From positions 38,452,011-38,516,010 of the forward strand of contig OX328096.1 of the NCBI GenBank assembly GCA_946811185.2: DNA of 64,000 bases, written 5' to 3'. This DNA is from Hippopus hippopus. Taxonomy: Eukaryota > Mollusca > Bivalvia > Cardiida > Cardiidae. Of the stretch, positions 55,501 through 64,000 are shown piece by piece (position 1 is the stretch's first letter; each line of letters starts with the position of its first letter). Position numbers and translations under genes: made by a program. Below the pieces are notes generated by a model. The model was not told the DNA's origin. It did not search any database and was given only the letters and a program-made list of their open reading frames with translations.

Positions 55501-56712
55501 AAAGCTTAAAGAAAGATGCTACTAGTACAACCTCAGTAAATTCCAAACATTTATTTACTTTAAGAAATAAAAGAAATCCAGACAAGGTTTCTTCAAAGAC
55601 AGAATTTGCACTAAAAGTTGGTGTAAAGGAAGAGAATATATATTTGAAAAATAACCCTACTATACAGTCATACCCTCAAGATGATGAACCTGTATTGCAT
55701 GAGCCGGTCCTTGGGAAAATCTTTCAGAGAAAAGCACCTGTACATGCTGAAATTTCCACAAATATGGAAAAGTATGATGAGACCTACTGTCATTATCGAA
55801 GAAACAGCACAAGTAGTACTGATACTTTCATTGTGAAAGATAGTGATGATGAAAGGGATATACCAGTGGGGACACCTTTAACTCTAGATGTTAAAGATAT
55901 TTGTAAATCAAAATCTGTACCGAATTTGAATGAAAATGATGGGCTAGTACGGCCTAGATCTGCCAAGTCTTTTGCTAGCTTGAATACTTGTGATCAGTCA
56001 GGCCGTCATTGTATTCCAAGAACTGTTAGTGGGGATTTAATGGACATTCAGTCTGAACTTGGGAACAACAATGCATTTGGAATGAAACTTAAAAGAGCAG
56101 GTTATGTTGATAATAATAAACAGGATATACAGAGAAGTAGTAACAGATCAAATGACACCTTTGATCATGCTTTCAATCCACCTCAGGAGATCATGAAAGA
56201 CATAGTTAAATCATCAGATCTCTACAAACGCACAGAACCATTGCAGAAACCACACACTCCTTCACTTGTCAATGAAATGACTTTGGATTATTTGCAGACA
56301 ATAGGTGATGAATGGAAAACATCCAGAAACAGAAATGATGTCAAAACTCATGATGCTTTAGATTCTGATGGTGTAAAACTTCCAGAGCCAACACCATTTG
56401 TTGGTTCTGATACAACTACCACACCAAATACATGGATACCCATCCTAAGAGAGATGAACCATGATCAAAGGAAAGATACTGGTATAATCAATAAAAGAGA
56501 GGCAGCAAAGCCTAGTTCACAGAATTCTTTACAACATGATCCACAAGAAAATCAGCTGTATAGAAGTTCTTTGACATTGCCTAGAAAATTAACATACAGA
56601 AATGTGACTGATCTAAACGCAGAACCTGTTGTATATTCAAGCACTATCCCTAGGATGAAAAAGGACGAAATGACCAATAAGGCACGATATTCCCAAAAGT
56701 ACCATGATACTG
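52584..56712 (+). CDS. SORBS: SORBS/CAP homologue, giant 4.1-kb exon
   Basis: The only long open frame in the window: 1376 codons to a GTAAGG donor at 56713, phase 1. The last 102 codons of the raw open frame (from 56713, containing ACPQC and a hydrophobic run) are intron read-through. The coded protein is Ser/Asp/Lys-rich and mostly disordered. It has a charged helical block at about residues 52-115 (FFDKEEQKRREEYRERVEKH), an acidic patch near 262-282, a coiled-coil-like segment near 300-345, a possibly folded block near 410-535, and KSKSVPNL near 1107. The last resembles KSKS(M/V)PNL in the large neuronal exon of vertebrate ArgBP2/SORBS2. An in-frame TAG at 52569 limits the 5' end. Acceptors at 52582 (after ACACAAG) or 52594 (after GACTTCAG) both give phase 1, but both have poor pyrimidine tracts, so the ATG at 52584 may instead start an alternative first exon. 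No MITE interrupts it. Confidence 0.9.
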
Positions 56713-57663
56713 GTAAGGCTTACTCACATGCCTGTCCTCAGTGTAACATGTTGTATCAAGTTTATCCCCATTTCTTTTGGCTTCTGTTGCATGCTCTCTA
56801 CCAACCACTTGTTTGCCTCAGTTTGCAATCATTTTATTTTCCATTGCTTGCCCAGTTTGAGGTTTTTTGTCATTTGATAAGCTTTCATCCGTTTTCATTT
56901 CAAAATCTCATTAACCTCTTGAATGGAACATCATTTAAAAAATTAATCAGAATGGGAAGTGAGACATTTTTGTATAGAAATTTTATGTCGCATTCTTGTA
57001 TTAAACAATACTTGGTCAAATAATCATCTAATATTTACAAGGATTTCCGGTTAGTCACCAAAGCATACAATTATTATTTGTCAGTTGATATGATTTTTTA
57101 ACCAAAACAATATTTCAGTGTTCATATACAGTTAATGTATGGGAAGGTAGCTAGCACACTTTGAGGCTTTGGTGGAGATATCATGCTATAAGTCTATGAT
57201 AATGTAAAAGTAATGGTACAAAGTTACCAATAAATTCAATGCATGCTGTACTTGTACCACAAAAAACCATTTATTGCAAGATAAAGATTTCATAAACAGT
57301 TCATATTTAATGCTTTAAGTAAAGAGTTTCATTCTTAGAAAAAAAGCTTTGTTTTGAAATAGGGGAAAAAATTTCGAAAGAGCAATTGAAATACAAACAT
57401 GTTTGTCATATTTGCAAATCTGTTGACCTTTTGTCAGCACATAACAACTACTTGTGCTTTTGTGGACAGCAACAATTGAGATCATACTTGTGAAGACTTA
57501 TATGAATTGTCTCTGTCCAGTATTTTGTGAGATCATCAAATCATTTCTGATTAGTGATATTCAGTCTTTTGTATTAAAGGAAGTTGTCAATTCAATTTTC
57601 TTCATCAATCTTCAGGTGAGGTGAACAGATATTTTGTAATCTCATCTTAGTTCACTTTGTGTG

Positions 57664-57873
57664 TTAGCCCTTAACCACACAGTCCCGAGTTTGAACGACC
57701 CTGACAGAAAAAGCTTTTGAAAAACATTGTGGTAACCGGTATTTTCTCCTTTTTCACACTGTTTTGTACTCTATCAAAGACAGGAGTTATCTTCTTAGCT
57801 ATGTGTAATTTGTAATCTGAAAATCCTTTGAGTTTGGTCGAGTTTAAAATCTTACTGTGTGGTATCGAGTTAA
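57664..57873 (-). mobile_element. Family-A MITE with shortened hairpin
   Basis: TTAGCCCTTAACCACACAGT start, TGTGGTATCGAGTTAA end; left arm partly deleted (CATTGTGGTAACCGGTATTT). Confidence 0.8.
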
Positions 57874-59249
57874 CTGTATTATACAATGCAAGTAGACATT
57901 TTTTTTCTTTCCGGAATGCTTCACTTAGTAATGCAATAATTGGTGGTGTAAAGTTAGTGACACCCATTGTCTTCCACTAGGTACCATTTTTCAAATACAT
58001 ACCCGTCTGATTTTGTGCTTTTGGGTACAGAACCAAACTCCTTTTCAAAATGGCAATCGATGTAGTGAATTTCAAAATGTATGTTTCTTTTTTCAAACCA
58101 ATGCATCCAACTATAGTTAGCTGGCATATAACCTATGCACCAGTCATTTATAAACACAGCCCCTTAAATAAGCCTGGGAAACAGCCCTTGTATAAGCCCA
58201 GAATTGTAGGGACATTCTTGTTGTTGTCAAACTGAAAGTCTGTAAAAAACCCTGCACAAATTCTGATTTTCCTGATGTCTATATTTAGAAACAGTATACA
58301 AAGATTTGCAGTAAACAACAGTATTTTTCAAAATGACTTTTCCGACATGAATTAATGTTGAGAAATTTGGAGCAAAAAGCAGGCTTGATTTCTCTACAGA
58401 CATAATTATAATTTATAGACATTTTCCCCTTCCAACATTTTTAGCAGCAGAGTTTTAAGTTTATGCACTGGATATTTATATTAATCCTGTACAGGATAGT
58501 GATGCACCATAGCAGACAGGTTAATCATCATATGACATGAATATGACATGCCCAGACAATGTAGTGACACCAACAACACTTACAACGCAGAATGGCCGTT
58601 TAATTTCTGTTGTATTCATTGGATGGGTTTACCTTAATATCTGTCAGTAATCCAGATCATTAGGTCTGTTACTTTGAACTTAAGAACAATTCTTAAAGTT
58701 AAAAAATAAATACCACTGTCACTGAACTATGTATTTGTATTCTCATATTTTGTATGCAGACATTTCAATAAAGCAAAGTACATATTAAATAAGCATCCAT
58801 TTTTATTCCAAGGACTAGGATTGGCATAATCATTGTAATGCTTGGGTATTCATACACTCGCATAGCTTGCAAAACTTTGTTCTTTCCTATACAATAGAAT
58901 TACGCTGAGGAAGAAATCTTGCTCACATTAAGTTTTGTAAACTCATTGATTGTTGTCAGAGTGCTGCATTTTGCATATTATATTGTTTATTGGATTTGCA
59001 ACAACCATTTTCTTGCGTGGTAAAAGTATTTTATTCCTGAAGGCTCCCCTTCAAGCACATTGCAAAATATCCTAGAAAAAACAGCCTTTCCTCAGATTTA
59101 TCAAGAGTCATGTCTTATTTTTTCAGTGCTCTAGGAGATTAACTTTTTCTTTTAGAAACAAAAATTAAGATGTTATTTTTTGACAGCTTAATATTATGCA
59201 GGACTTCTTTCAATCACAGGGACATACTTAAAAGCACCAAGCAACTATA

Positions 59250-59475
59250 TTAACCTTTTACCTCACAATCCCAGTTTAAACAACCCTAAAGATGAAAACT
59301 TTTGAAAACATCATGGGAAAAGGAGAAAATGCTGGAAACCAACATTTACTTCTTTTCCAGTGTTTCCAATCCTATCAAAGACAACTCTTATCATATAAGT
59401 CACATTCAATTTGTTTTCTGAAAATACTTCAAAATTTGAAAAAGTCTGTTATTATGTCCTTTGGTAAAGACTTAA
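59250..59475 (-). mobile_element. Family-A MITE, diverged
   Basis: TTAACCTTTTACCTCACAAT start, TTGGTAAAGACTTAA end; hairpin partly kept. Confidence 0.8.
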
Positions 59476-59489
59476 CACATCATTAGAAG

Positions 59490-59755
59490 ACAGAAGAGAA
59501 TTTTAGACTTTTTCAATTTGAAAATATTTGCAGGTGGCAGATTGTATGTGATTCAAATCCTATGTTTTGATGAGCCCTAGAATCAAGACTTGATGGGAAA
59601 GGAGAAAAACTGGTTTTTTAGCATCCTTCCCATTTGCCACATTTTTTCTATAGTTAGACAACTGGAATCATTTGAGCAACAGTTAATATGTTGTCTTCAA
59701 ATGCTTTCAGTTTGAACTGTTCCAAAACATTTTTTTGTGTAAAGAGTAAAAGAAA
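59490..59755. mobile_element. Rearranged family-A MITE (doubled non-hairpin end)
   Basis: Left AGAATTTTAGACTTTTTCAA TTTG is the plus-orientation start; right CAAATGCTTTCAGTTTGAAC TGTTCC is the minus-orientation finish. Same layout as 4325-4772 and 21292-21962. Confidence 0.6.
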
Positions 59756-59927
59756 ATTCAACAAAGAGTTGAATAGGATTGGAGGTGATTGCAGAAAAGA
59801 TGTAAAACAATGTCAGTAAATCCTCTCAGAAACTTTCAGGAATCATATGCATATACTTTTCCATGCATGATATGTTTTACCCTGCTGTATTTTTGCCCAC
59901 TGTTGTTATCCTATTTGCATGTTGTAG

Positions 59928-60278
59928 AAAAATCCCAGAATGAGGAGACTACCAAAGCTTCATCACCCGCAGCTACAAATGGGCCAATTACAAAGCTAGA
60001 GACAAATTATCAACCAATAACAAAATCCCATACAAATGCAAATCATCTTCATTCTCAACCAATATCTCCACCTCATTCCATTGACTCTGTTAAGTCAGTG
60101 TACAGAACTAATGGTCCAATTTTGTCTGGATATGTGCCCAATCCACCTGTAAGAAATCCGATCAAGACAAAATACCCAAGTTCCAAGTCCTTATCCAAAC
60201 CATCAAGACCTAGGAGTTCTCAGTCAGCGGCTGAACAATTGGGGGTGAAAAGCCCTCCACCCATCAGAACAAATGGAG
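59928..60278 (+). CDS. SORBS: SORBS/CAP homologue, Pro/Ser-rich exon
   Basis: Exon of 351 bp, phase 1 at both ends, with acceptor TTTGCATGTTGTAG and donor GTATTA. It encodes 117 residues starting (E/K)KSQNEETTKASSPAATNGP and ending AAEQLGVKSPPPIRTNGG. The sequence is Ser/Pro/Asn-rich and disordered, with a basic stretch SSKSLSKPSRPRSSQS and a proline cluster SPPPI. It joins in frame either to the giant exon (giving ...DTEKSQ) or directly to exon 47798-47949 (giving ...GPKKSQ). The open frame upstream of 59928 and downstream of 60278 is intronic. Confidence 0.85.
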
Positions 60279-60449
60279 GTATTACACTTTCATATAATTA
60301 TGAATGTCATGTTGGAATTTCAACATTGAATTTTTAAACCTTCTCCATAGCAAGATTTTAGCTGCAGTTTATCAAAATTGATGCATTACAAGCTATGAGG
60401 ATGCCATGCACATCTGAAATTTGATTTTGTTTCTCAAACTCAGAGTGCA

Positions 60450-60488
60450 TGAAATGTGCAGTCTGATCTTTGATCTACATTGTTCCAC
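60450..60488. repeat. Family-B palindrome, one arm
   Basis: GAAATGTGCAGTCTGATCTT TGATCTACATTG; the left arm is short. Confidence 0.6.
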
Positions 60489-60638
60489 ACCTTTAAAATT
60501 GTATTAGCGGGGTTCTTTATTTTTCTGGGTGAAATATTGTATTTCATGAAGAATTTTCTTTTGCAAGAAATTATGATTTGCAGCTGATAATGGTGAACCA
60601 TGTTTGTCAGCATGTATAATGTTTGTAGAAATGGATGT

Positions 60639-60809
60639 AACTTTGTACCAGACAACAAAATTTTAGACTTGTCCATATTGAAAATATTTGCAGACGGCAT
60701 ACTCATTGGGGCTCAAATAATGAGATGTTTCTTTAAAAAAGGTAGACAACATTGTGAGAGCAATATTTTTAAACCCTTTTATCTCCGGGATTGTTTGGTA
60801 AAGGATTAA
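60639..60809 (+). mobile_element. Family-A MITE, hairpin deleted
   Basis: GTACCAGACAACAAAATTTT start, TTGTTTGGTAAAGGATTAA end; GGTAGACAACATTGTGAGAG joins CAATATTTTTAAACC. Confidence 0.75.
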
Positions 60810-61635
60810 ATAGCATTGACCTTTGAAAGTATCTGTTATGGAGAGGGTCAAATGGTTTGGTTCTGTAGTAGCTTTGTTCAAATTACTGTAAAATCAATGA
60901 CAAGAATTTCTTCCTGCCATATTTTTATTTTAAATTTCTTATCACAAAGGCTAAAAACTTGTTAATTCAAGCTTCAGAAAAAAGTTTTTAACGTGTAATT
61001 GCTCAACATTTAGTGTCAAAGAAGGATGCTGTTGTTTCATGGGGCTTAGTCTCTTGTGATGCAAAAAATTGGTTTAATAGTATGAATTAGTAATGATAAA
61101 GTGCTATATTAGGTCACAATGTTTGTCAAAGGTTACATAGTTATAGACAAAAATATGGCAGTGTTTTGTGCCAATTTGCTGTGCATTTTGCTGGTTTTGG
61201 GATCCTGTTTTATCATTAATATTGGGCATTGCTAGCTTGTAACCTTATGATTAGTGTATGGTCATAACAAGCGAGTGCATGTTATACTTAGTTTACTTGA
61301 AACAGTGGGCTACTAAAGGGGATCTTGATCTTAATTGAATTTTGTAAATGATTTTTTTTTTGCAATAACTTTGATGTGTGGTTTGTTAATGCCCTTGTAT
61401 GAAGTTGTTTGAATTAGCTGAAAGCAAAGAAGTCTTTTGTAGGTCTTTTTTTTTTCAATTTTCTTGAAAAGTATACCTAGAACCATATCATTTAAATTCC
61501 TGTTTTTTTGATCAGAAATTTGATAAGATTAACCTTTAAAGCAACAAATAAGCCTAATTGAAGCTTTCAGTTTAGAAATAAGACCTGAATAATTACAGTT
61601 TCAGAGTTTCTCTTGTCGAGGATGTCCCTGTAAAG

Positions 61636-61700
61636 CGAACAGTGTAGATCAAAGATCAGACTGCATGCTCTTTGCAGACAAATCTTAATCTACACTGGCA
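61636..61700. repeat. Family-B palindrome, well preserved
   Basis: CAGTGTAGATCAAAGATCAG ACTGCATG / CTTTGCAGACAAATCTTAATCTACACTG. Confidence 0.7.
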
Positions 61701-61940
61701 GCAAAAACAACTAATAAACAATAGGCATTAAAAACAGCTATATTTGTGAAAGGTTTTGTAAGGGTTAAGGTTTTGAAATGAACATAATATTATGAGCAGC
61801 TCTGGGAAAAGGGGGTTTAATGTATGTCCAATGCATAACATCAAGCAAGTTATCACAGAACTATGGATCCATAAACTCCATTTAGTCTGAATACCACTGA
61901 ATCTGGAAGAAGACTGGTCTTTCCACATGCAGAAATTTTA

Positions 61941-62169
61941 TTAACCCATTACCCCACAATCCCTAGTTTTAGCACCCCTGTTTGAGAAGGCTTTTGAAAA
62001 CATTGTGGGAAAAGGAGAAAATGCTGGTGACCAGCATTTTCTCCTTTTCCCACGATGTTTTCTACCAGATCCAAAACAAAAAAACATCATTTCAGTCACA
62101 TTTAATTTGTCGTCTGCAAATCCTTTGAATTTGGACCAGTCTAAAATTTGTCATTTGGTAAAGAGTTAA
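61941..62169 (-). mobile_element. Family-A MITE, near consensus
   Basis: TTAACCCATTACCCCACAAT start, GGTAAAGAGTTAA end; apex GGTGACC, otherwise full stem. Confidence 0.9.
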
Positions 62170-62249
62170 TAGCAGAAGGTTACCATCCGGGTCAGCCTGT
62201 GTAGATACTTTCTGCAGACGCATTAAAACCCCTCTTCAAAGCGTATTGA

Positions 62250-62480
62250 GGTCCTGCATTTTTTCAGTGGTACAGTGTAGGGCTTGTAACTAGGAGGTTT
62301 TGGGTTCAAGCCTCTTTAGAGGCATTGGGATTTCTGTTGGACTATCCTCTTGGGCAAGACACTTCAGAGTCCTAGCCCAGTACTGGTGAGACCCAGGACA
62401 TACATGAATATATGAGCTGTCGCTGTGATATGACTGAAATAATGTTGAAAGTGGCGTAAAACACTGTTCAATCAATCATT
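62250..62480 (+). mobile_element. tRNA-SINE with (AATC)n tail
   Basis: Head CAGTGGTACAGTGTAGGGCT, B-box-like GGGTTCAAGCC, then TGGGCAAGACACTTCAGAGT, GTGATATGACTGAAATAATG and TTCAATCAATCATTCA. Confidence 0.72.
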
Positions 62481-62751
62481 CATAGAGCATGACTCATATA
62501 AATACTGTCAACTAGTGCAGCATGTTATGCATGATCACATATTGTTCTAACCCGTGTAATGATGGCCAAATGTTGTTTCATTTGACAAAAAAGTCTTCTT
62601 CGTTTCATGTTTTATGGGTTGTATTACTTAATAATTTGACATACAAGTTGAAAATGTTCTCTTTTTTTCTTTCAATTTTTATTCAGTTTTTATGTTTTTC
62701 TTTACTTTGAATAATTTTAAACCTGCATGGGTCTACTTTTGATTTAAACAG

Positions 62752-62781
62752 TGGAAGAAGAAGACAGTTTCAGTAACTATG
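62752..62781 (+). CDS. SORBS: SORBS/CAP homologue, 30-bp microexon
   Basis: Microexon after CTTTTGATTTAAACAG with a strong GTGAGT donor. Phase 1 at both ends, encoding V-E-E-E-D-S-F-S-N-Y plus the first base of a Gly codon. The acidic VEEEDSFSNY peptide would extend the disordered linker before the SH3 region, and length divisible by three allows optional inclusion. The call rests on splice sites and frame only; the exon is too short for homology. Confidence 0.6.
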
Positions 62782-63298
62782 GTGAGTAATCAGCAAGACT
62801 GCATTCTGCATCAAAAACTTTCAAATCCTCTCTGCCCTGACTTAGTGTAGACCCATGTGATGTTAATTAATTTACACACACTGAAAATGCATGACAGTGA
62901 CAAACAAATAAGACAATTGATCATTGCTGCACTTCAATGCTGGATGCTTCAATTTCTTTATATACACTTTAAATATACTTAAATGTACTTTTGTAAACTA
63001 AGTACTTCTTCAATTAAAAAGTAATTTTAGACCATGATGTTGGCACTATATTTCAGAATTGTTTTATAAGAGTAGTCAAGAATATGCTTGAGCAAATGGA
63101 GAAATTTCTACTCCATGTGTAATACATTTCACAAGCTATGTATTGCAGATGTAGTTGATTCTGTCTATATTGTAGAATGTGCAAACAGAAAATCATTATG
63201 TATCTCAAACACATAATGCTGTGTGCCATCATGCAAAGCCTTTTCTGAATGGCCTCCAAAACCTGGCATAATAAACAGGATAATACCAGGATCTTGCC

Positions 63299-63543
63299 TT
63301 AACTCTTTACCACACAATCCCGAGTTTTAATGACCCTGAGAAAGAAGCCTTTTGAAAACTTTGTAGGAAAAGGAGAAAATGCTGTTAACCAGCATTTTCT
63401 CCTTTTCCCACCATGTTTTCCACCCTTCAAAAACAATTTTCAGTTTTTGAGCCATATTTATTTTGTCATCTGCAAATGCTTTCAATTTGGGCTTGTCTAC
63501 AATTTTGTCGTTTGGTAAAGAGTGTTGTTTGGTAAAGAGTTAA
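63299..63543 (-). mobile_element. Family-A MITE with duplicated terminus
   Basis: TTAACTCTTTACCACACAAT start. The right end reads GTTTGGTAAAGAGT twice in tandem before TTAA, a local duplication of about 17 bp. Confidence 0.9.
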
Positions 63544-63745
63544 TGGTCTGGGGTTGCAGATGTTTTTTGTTGGTCAGGGTCTCCAGTACTTAATAGTAAT
63601 GACTTGATTAATGTGTATTTGTACCAGAAAAAACAGACCCATAATTAAGAAATGTTGAATGGAATGTGGCAAAGACTTTGCAGTTGAAAAGTCATATCAG
63701 CTCTCCCAGCTTTTGAACTGGCTTAAGTTCTTGAGCAGACATTTA

Positions 63746-63803
63746 GGTCAAGATAAGACTGCACAGAGTGTGCAGTCTGATCTTAGATCTGTACTGTCTG
63801 CTA
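63746..63803. repeat. Family-B palindrome, well preserved
   Basis: GTCAAGATAAGACTGCACAG / GTGTGCAGTCTGATCTTAGA TC. Confidence 0.7.
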
Positions 63804-63837
63804 CTTTGATACGAATTCTGGCCAAAAGAAACTTGCT

Positions 63838-64000
63838 GAGTCCCGGTAGCTCAGTCGGTAGCCTGCAGGACTTGAGAACACGGGGTCCAGGGTTCGATCC
63901 CTGGCTACGACCCCTGGCTTGGCCAATTTCTTTCCAAAGATTGATGATAGTCACTGCGACAGGATTCATTCCTCTCCCACCGCTGACCATTGTTTCGACA
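63838..64000 (+). mobile_element. tRNA-SINE, reaches window edge
   Basis: GGTAGCTCAGTCGGTAG (A box) and GGGTTCGATCCC (B box) form a tRNA-like head, but the ends of the head do not pair as an acceptor stem, so this is a SINE head rather than a tRNA gene. The body continues to the window end. Confidence 0.6.

Larger units (their letters stand above)
56713..59927 (+). other. Intron of SORBS homologue
   Basis: Family-A copies at 57664-57873, 59250-59475 and a rearranged one at 59490-59755. Positions 56713-57660 and 57880-59249 show no recognisable feature. Confidence 0.65.
60279..62751 (+). other. Intron of SORBS homologue
   Basis: Contains family-B palindromes near 60450 and 61636, family-A copies at 60639-60809 and 61941-62169, and a tRNA SINE at 62250-62480. 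Positions 60810-61630 are AT-rich with nothing recognised. Confidence 0.65.
62782..64000 (+). other. Intron of SORBS homologue, continues past window
   Basis: Follows the GTGAGT donor of the microexon. Contains a family-A MITE (63299-63543), a family-B palindrome (63746-63803) and a tRNA-SINE head from about 63838. The SH3-coding exons expected for the family are not present here and should lie downstream. Confidence 0.55.

Noticed and set aside
56713..57023. C-terminal 102 codons of the long open frame, including an SHACPQCN zinc-finger-like piece and a hydrophobic stretch
   Set aside because: A clear GTAAGG donor at 56713 keeps frame with the next exon (phase 1), and the following sequence has intron composition; treated as read-through.
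59789..59927. N-terminal part of the 182-codon frame, with a signal-peptide-like hydrophobic run
   Set aside because: Lies upstream of the acceptor TTTGCATGTTGTAG; intronic, with chance hydrophobicity from T-rich DNA.
63840..63912. Possible functional tRNA gene
   Set aside because: A and B boxes are present but the 5' and 3' ends of the head do not pair as an acceptor stem; SINE head is the better reading.

Overview
This window reads as AT-rich nuclear DNA from a mollusc, most likely a bivalve. The case rests on split exons with GT-AG introns, several tRNA-derived SINEs, dense non-autonomous transposons, and hairpin-ended repeats (starting AGCTCACCTGAGC, ending GGCCCTCTTGTTT) that I associate with bivalve genomes. 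The species assignment is inference.

Only one host gene is supported. It lies on the plus strand and runs through the whole window, open at both ends. Seven exons can be placed: 2337-2451, 6008-6097, 18685-18734, 47798-47949, about 52582-56712, 59928-60278 and 62752-62781. Every junction keeps the reading frame (phases 0, 0, 2, 1, 1, 1). The first exon carries a SoHo-type motif (PRSIVDYEPG.SSI) and the fourth carries a Y..I..GGEIP..GL motif; both are typical of the SORBS/CAP family (ponsin/CAP, ArgBP2, vinexin), cytoskeletal and adhesion adaptors. The gene is therefore called a SORBS/CAP homologue. Upstream exons and the C-terminal SH3 exons would lie outside the window. The 4.1-kb fifth exon is phase 1 at both ends, so it can be included or skipped without changing frame.

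Almost everything else is intron filled with mobile DNA. Family A is the dominant repeat: a roughly 225-bp MITE flanked by TTAA, with terminal repeats TTAAC(C/T)CTTTACCA and an internal near-perfect palindrome with arms of about 33 bp. I located about 74 full, partial, split, nested or rearranged copies, roughly a fifth to a quarter of the window. In the strand column, '+' means the AGACTTGTCCAAATTGAAAG side lies on the left and the hairpin on the right. Family B is a second TTAA-flanked MITE with a different palindrome (GTAGATCAAAGATCAGACTG), about 16 copies. Family C is a 586-bp element present twice with 9-12-bp target duplications. Family D is a palindromic MITE of about 350 bp, three copies. 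There are also five hairpin-ended, Helitron-like elements with tandem-repeat cores (7.1-10.2, 13.0-14.3, 22.9-23.4, 23.5-24.1 and 25.4-26.2 kb), a TA-flanked 1042-bp TIR element, several tRNA SINEs, and a miniature LTR retrotransposon (TRIM) at 31168-32022.

The TRIM is the most unusual object. It has three 207-bp LTRs separated by two identical-length 117-bp internal segments, a tRNA-Pro primer-binding site, a polypurine tract, and intact RNA polymerase III A and B boxes inside the LTR. Because it landed in a recognisable MITE copy, its boundaries and 4-bp target duplication can be read directly. Many other nested insertions likewise date the elements relative to each other.
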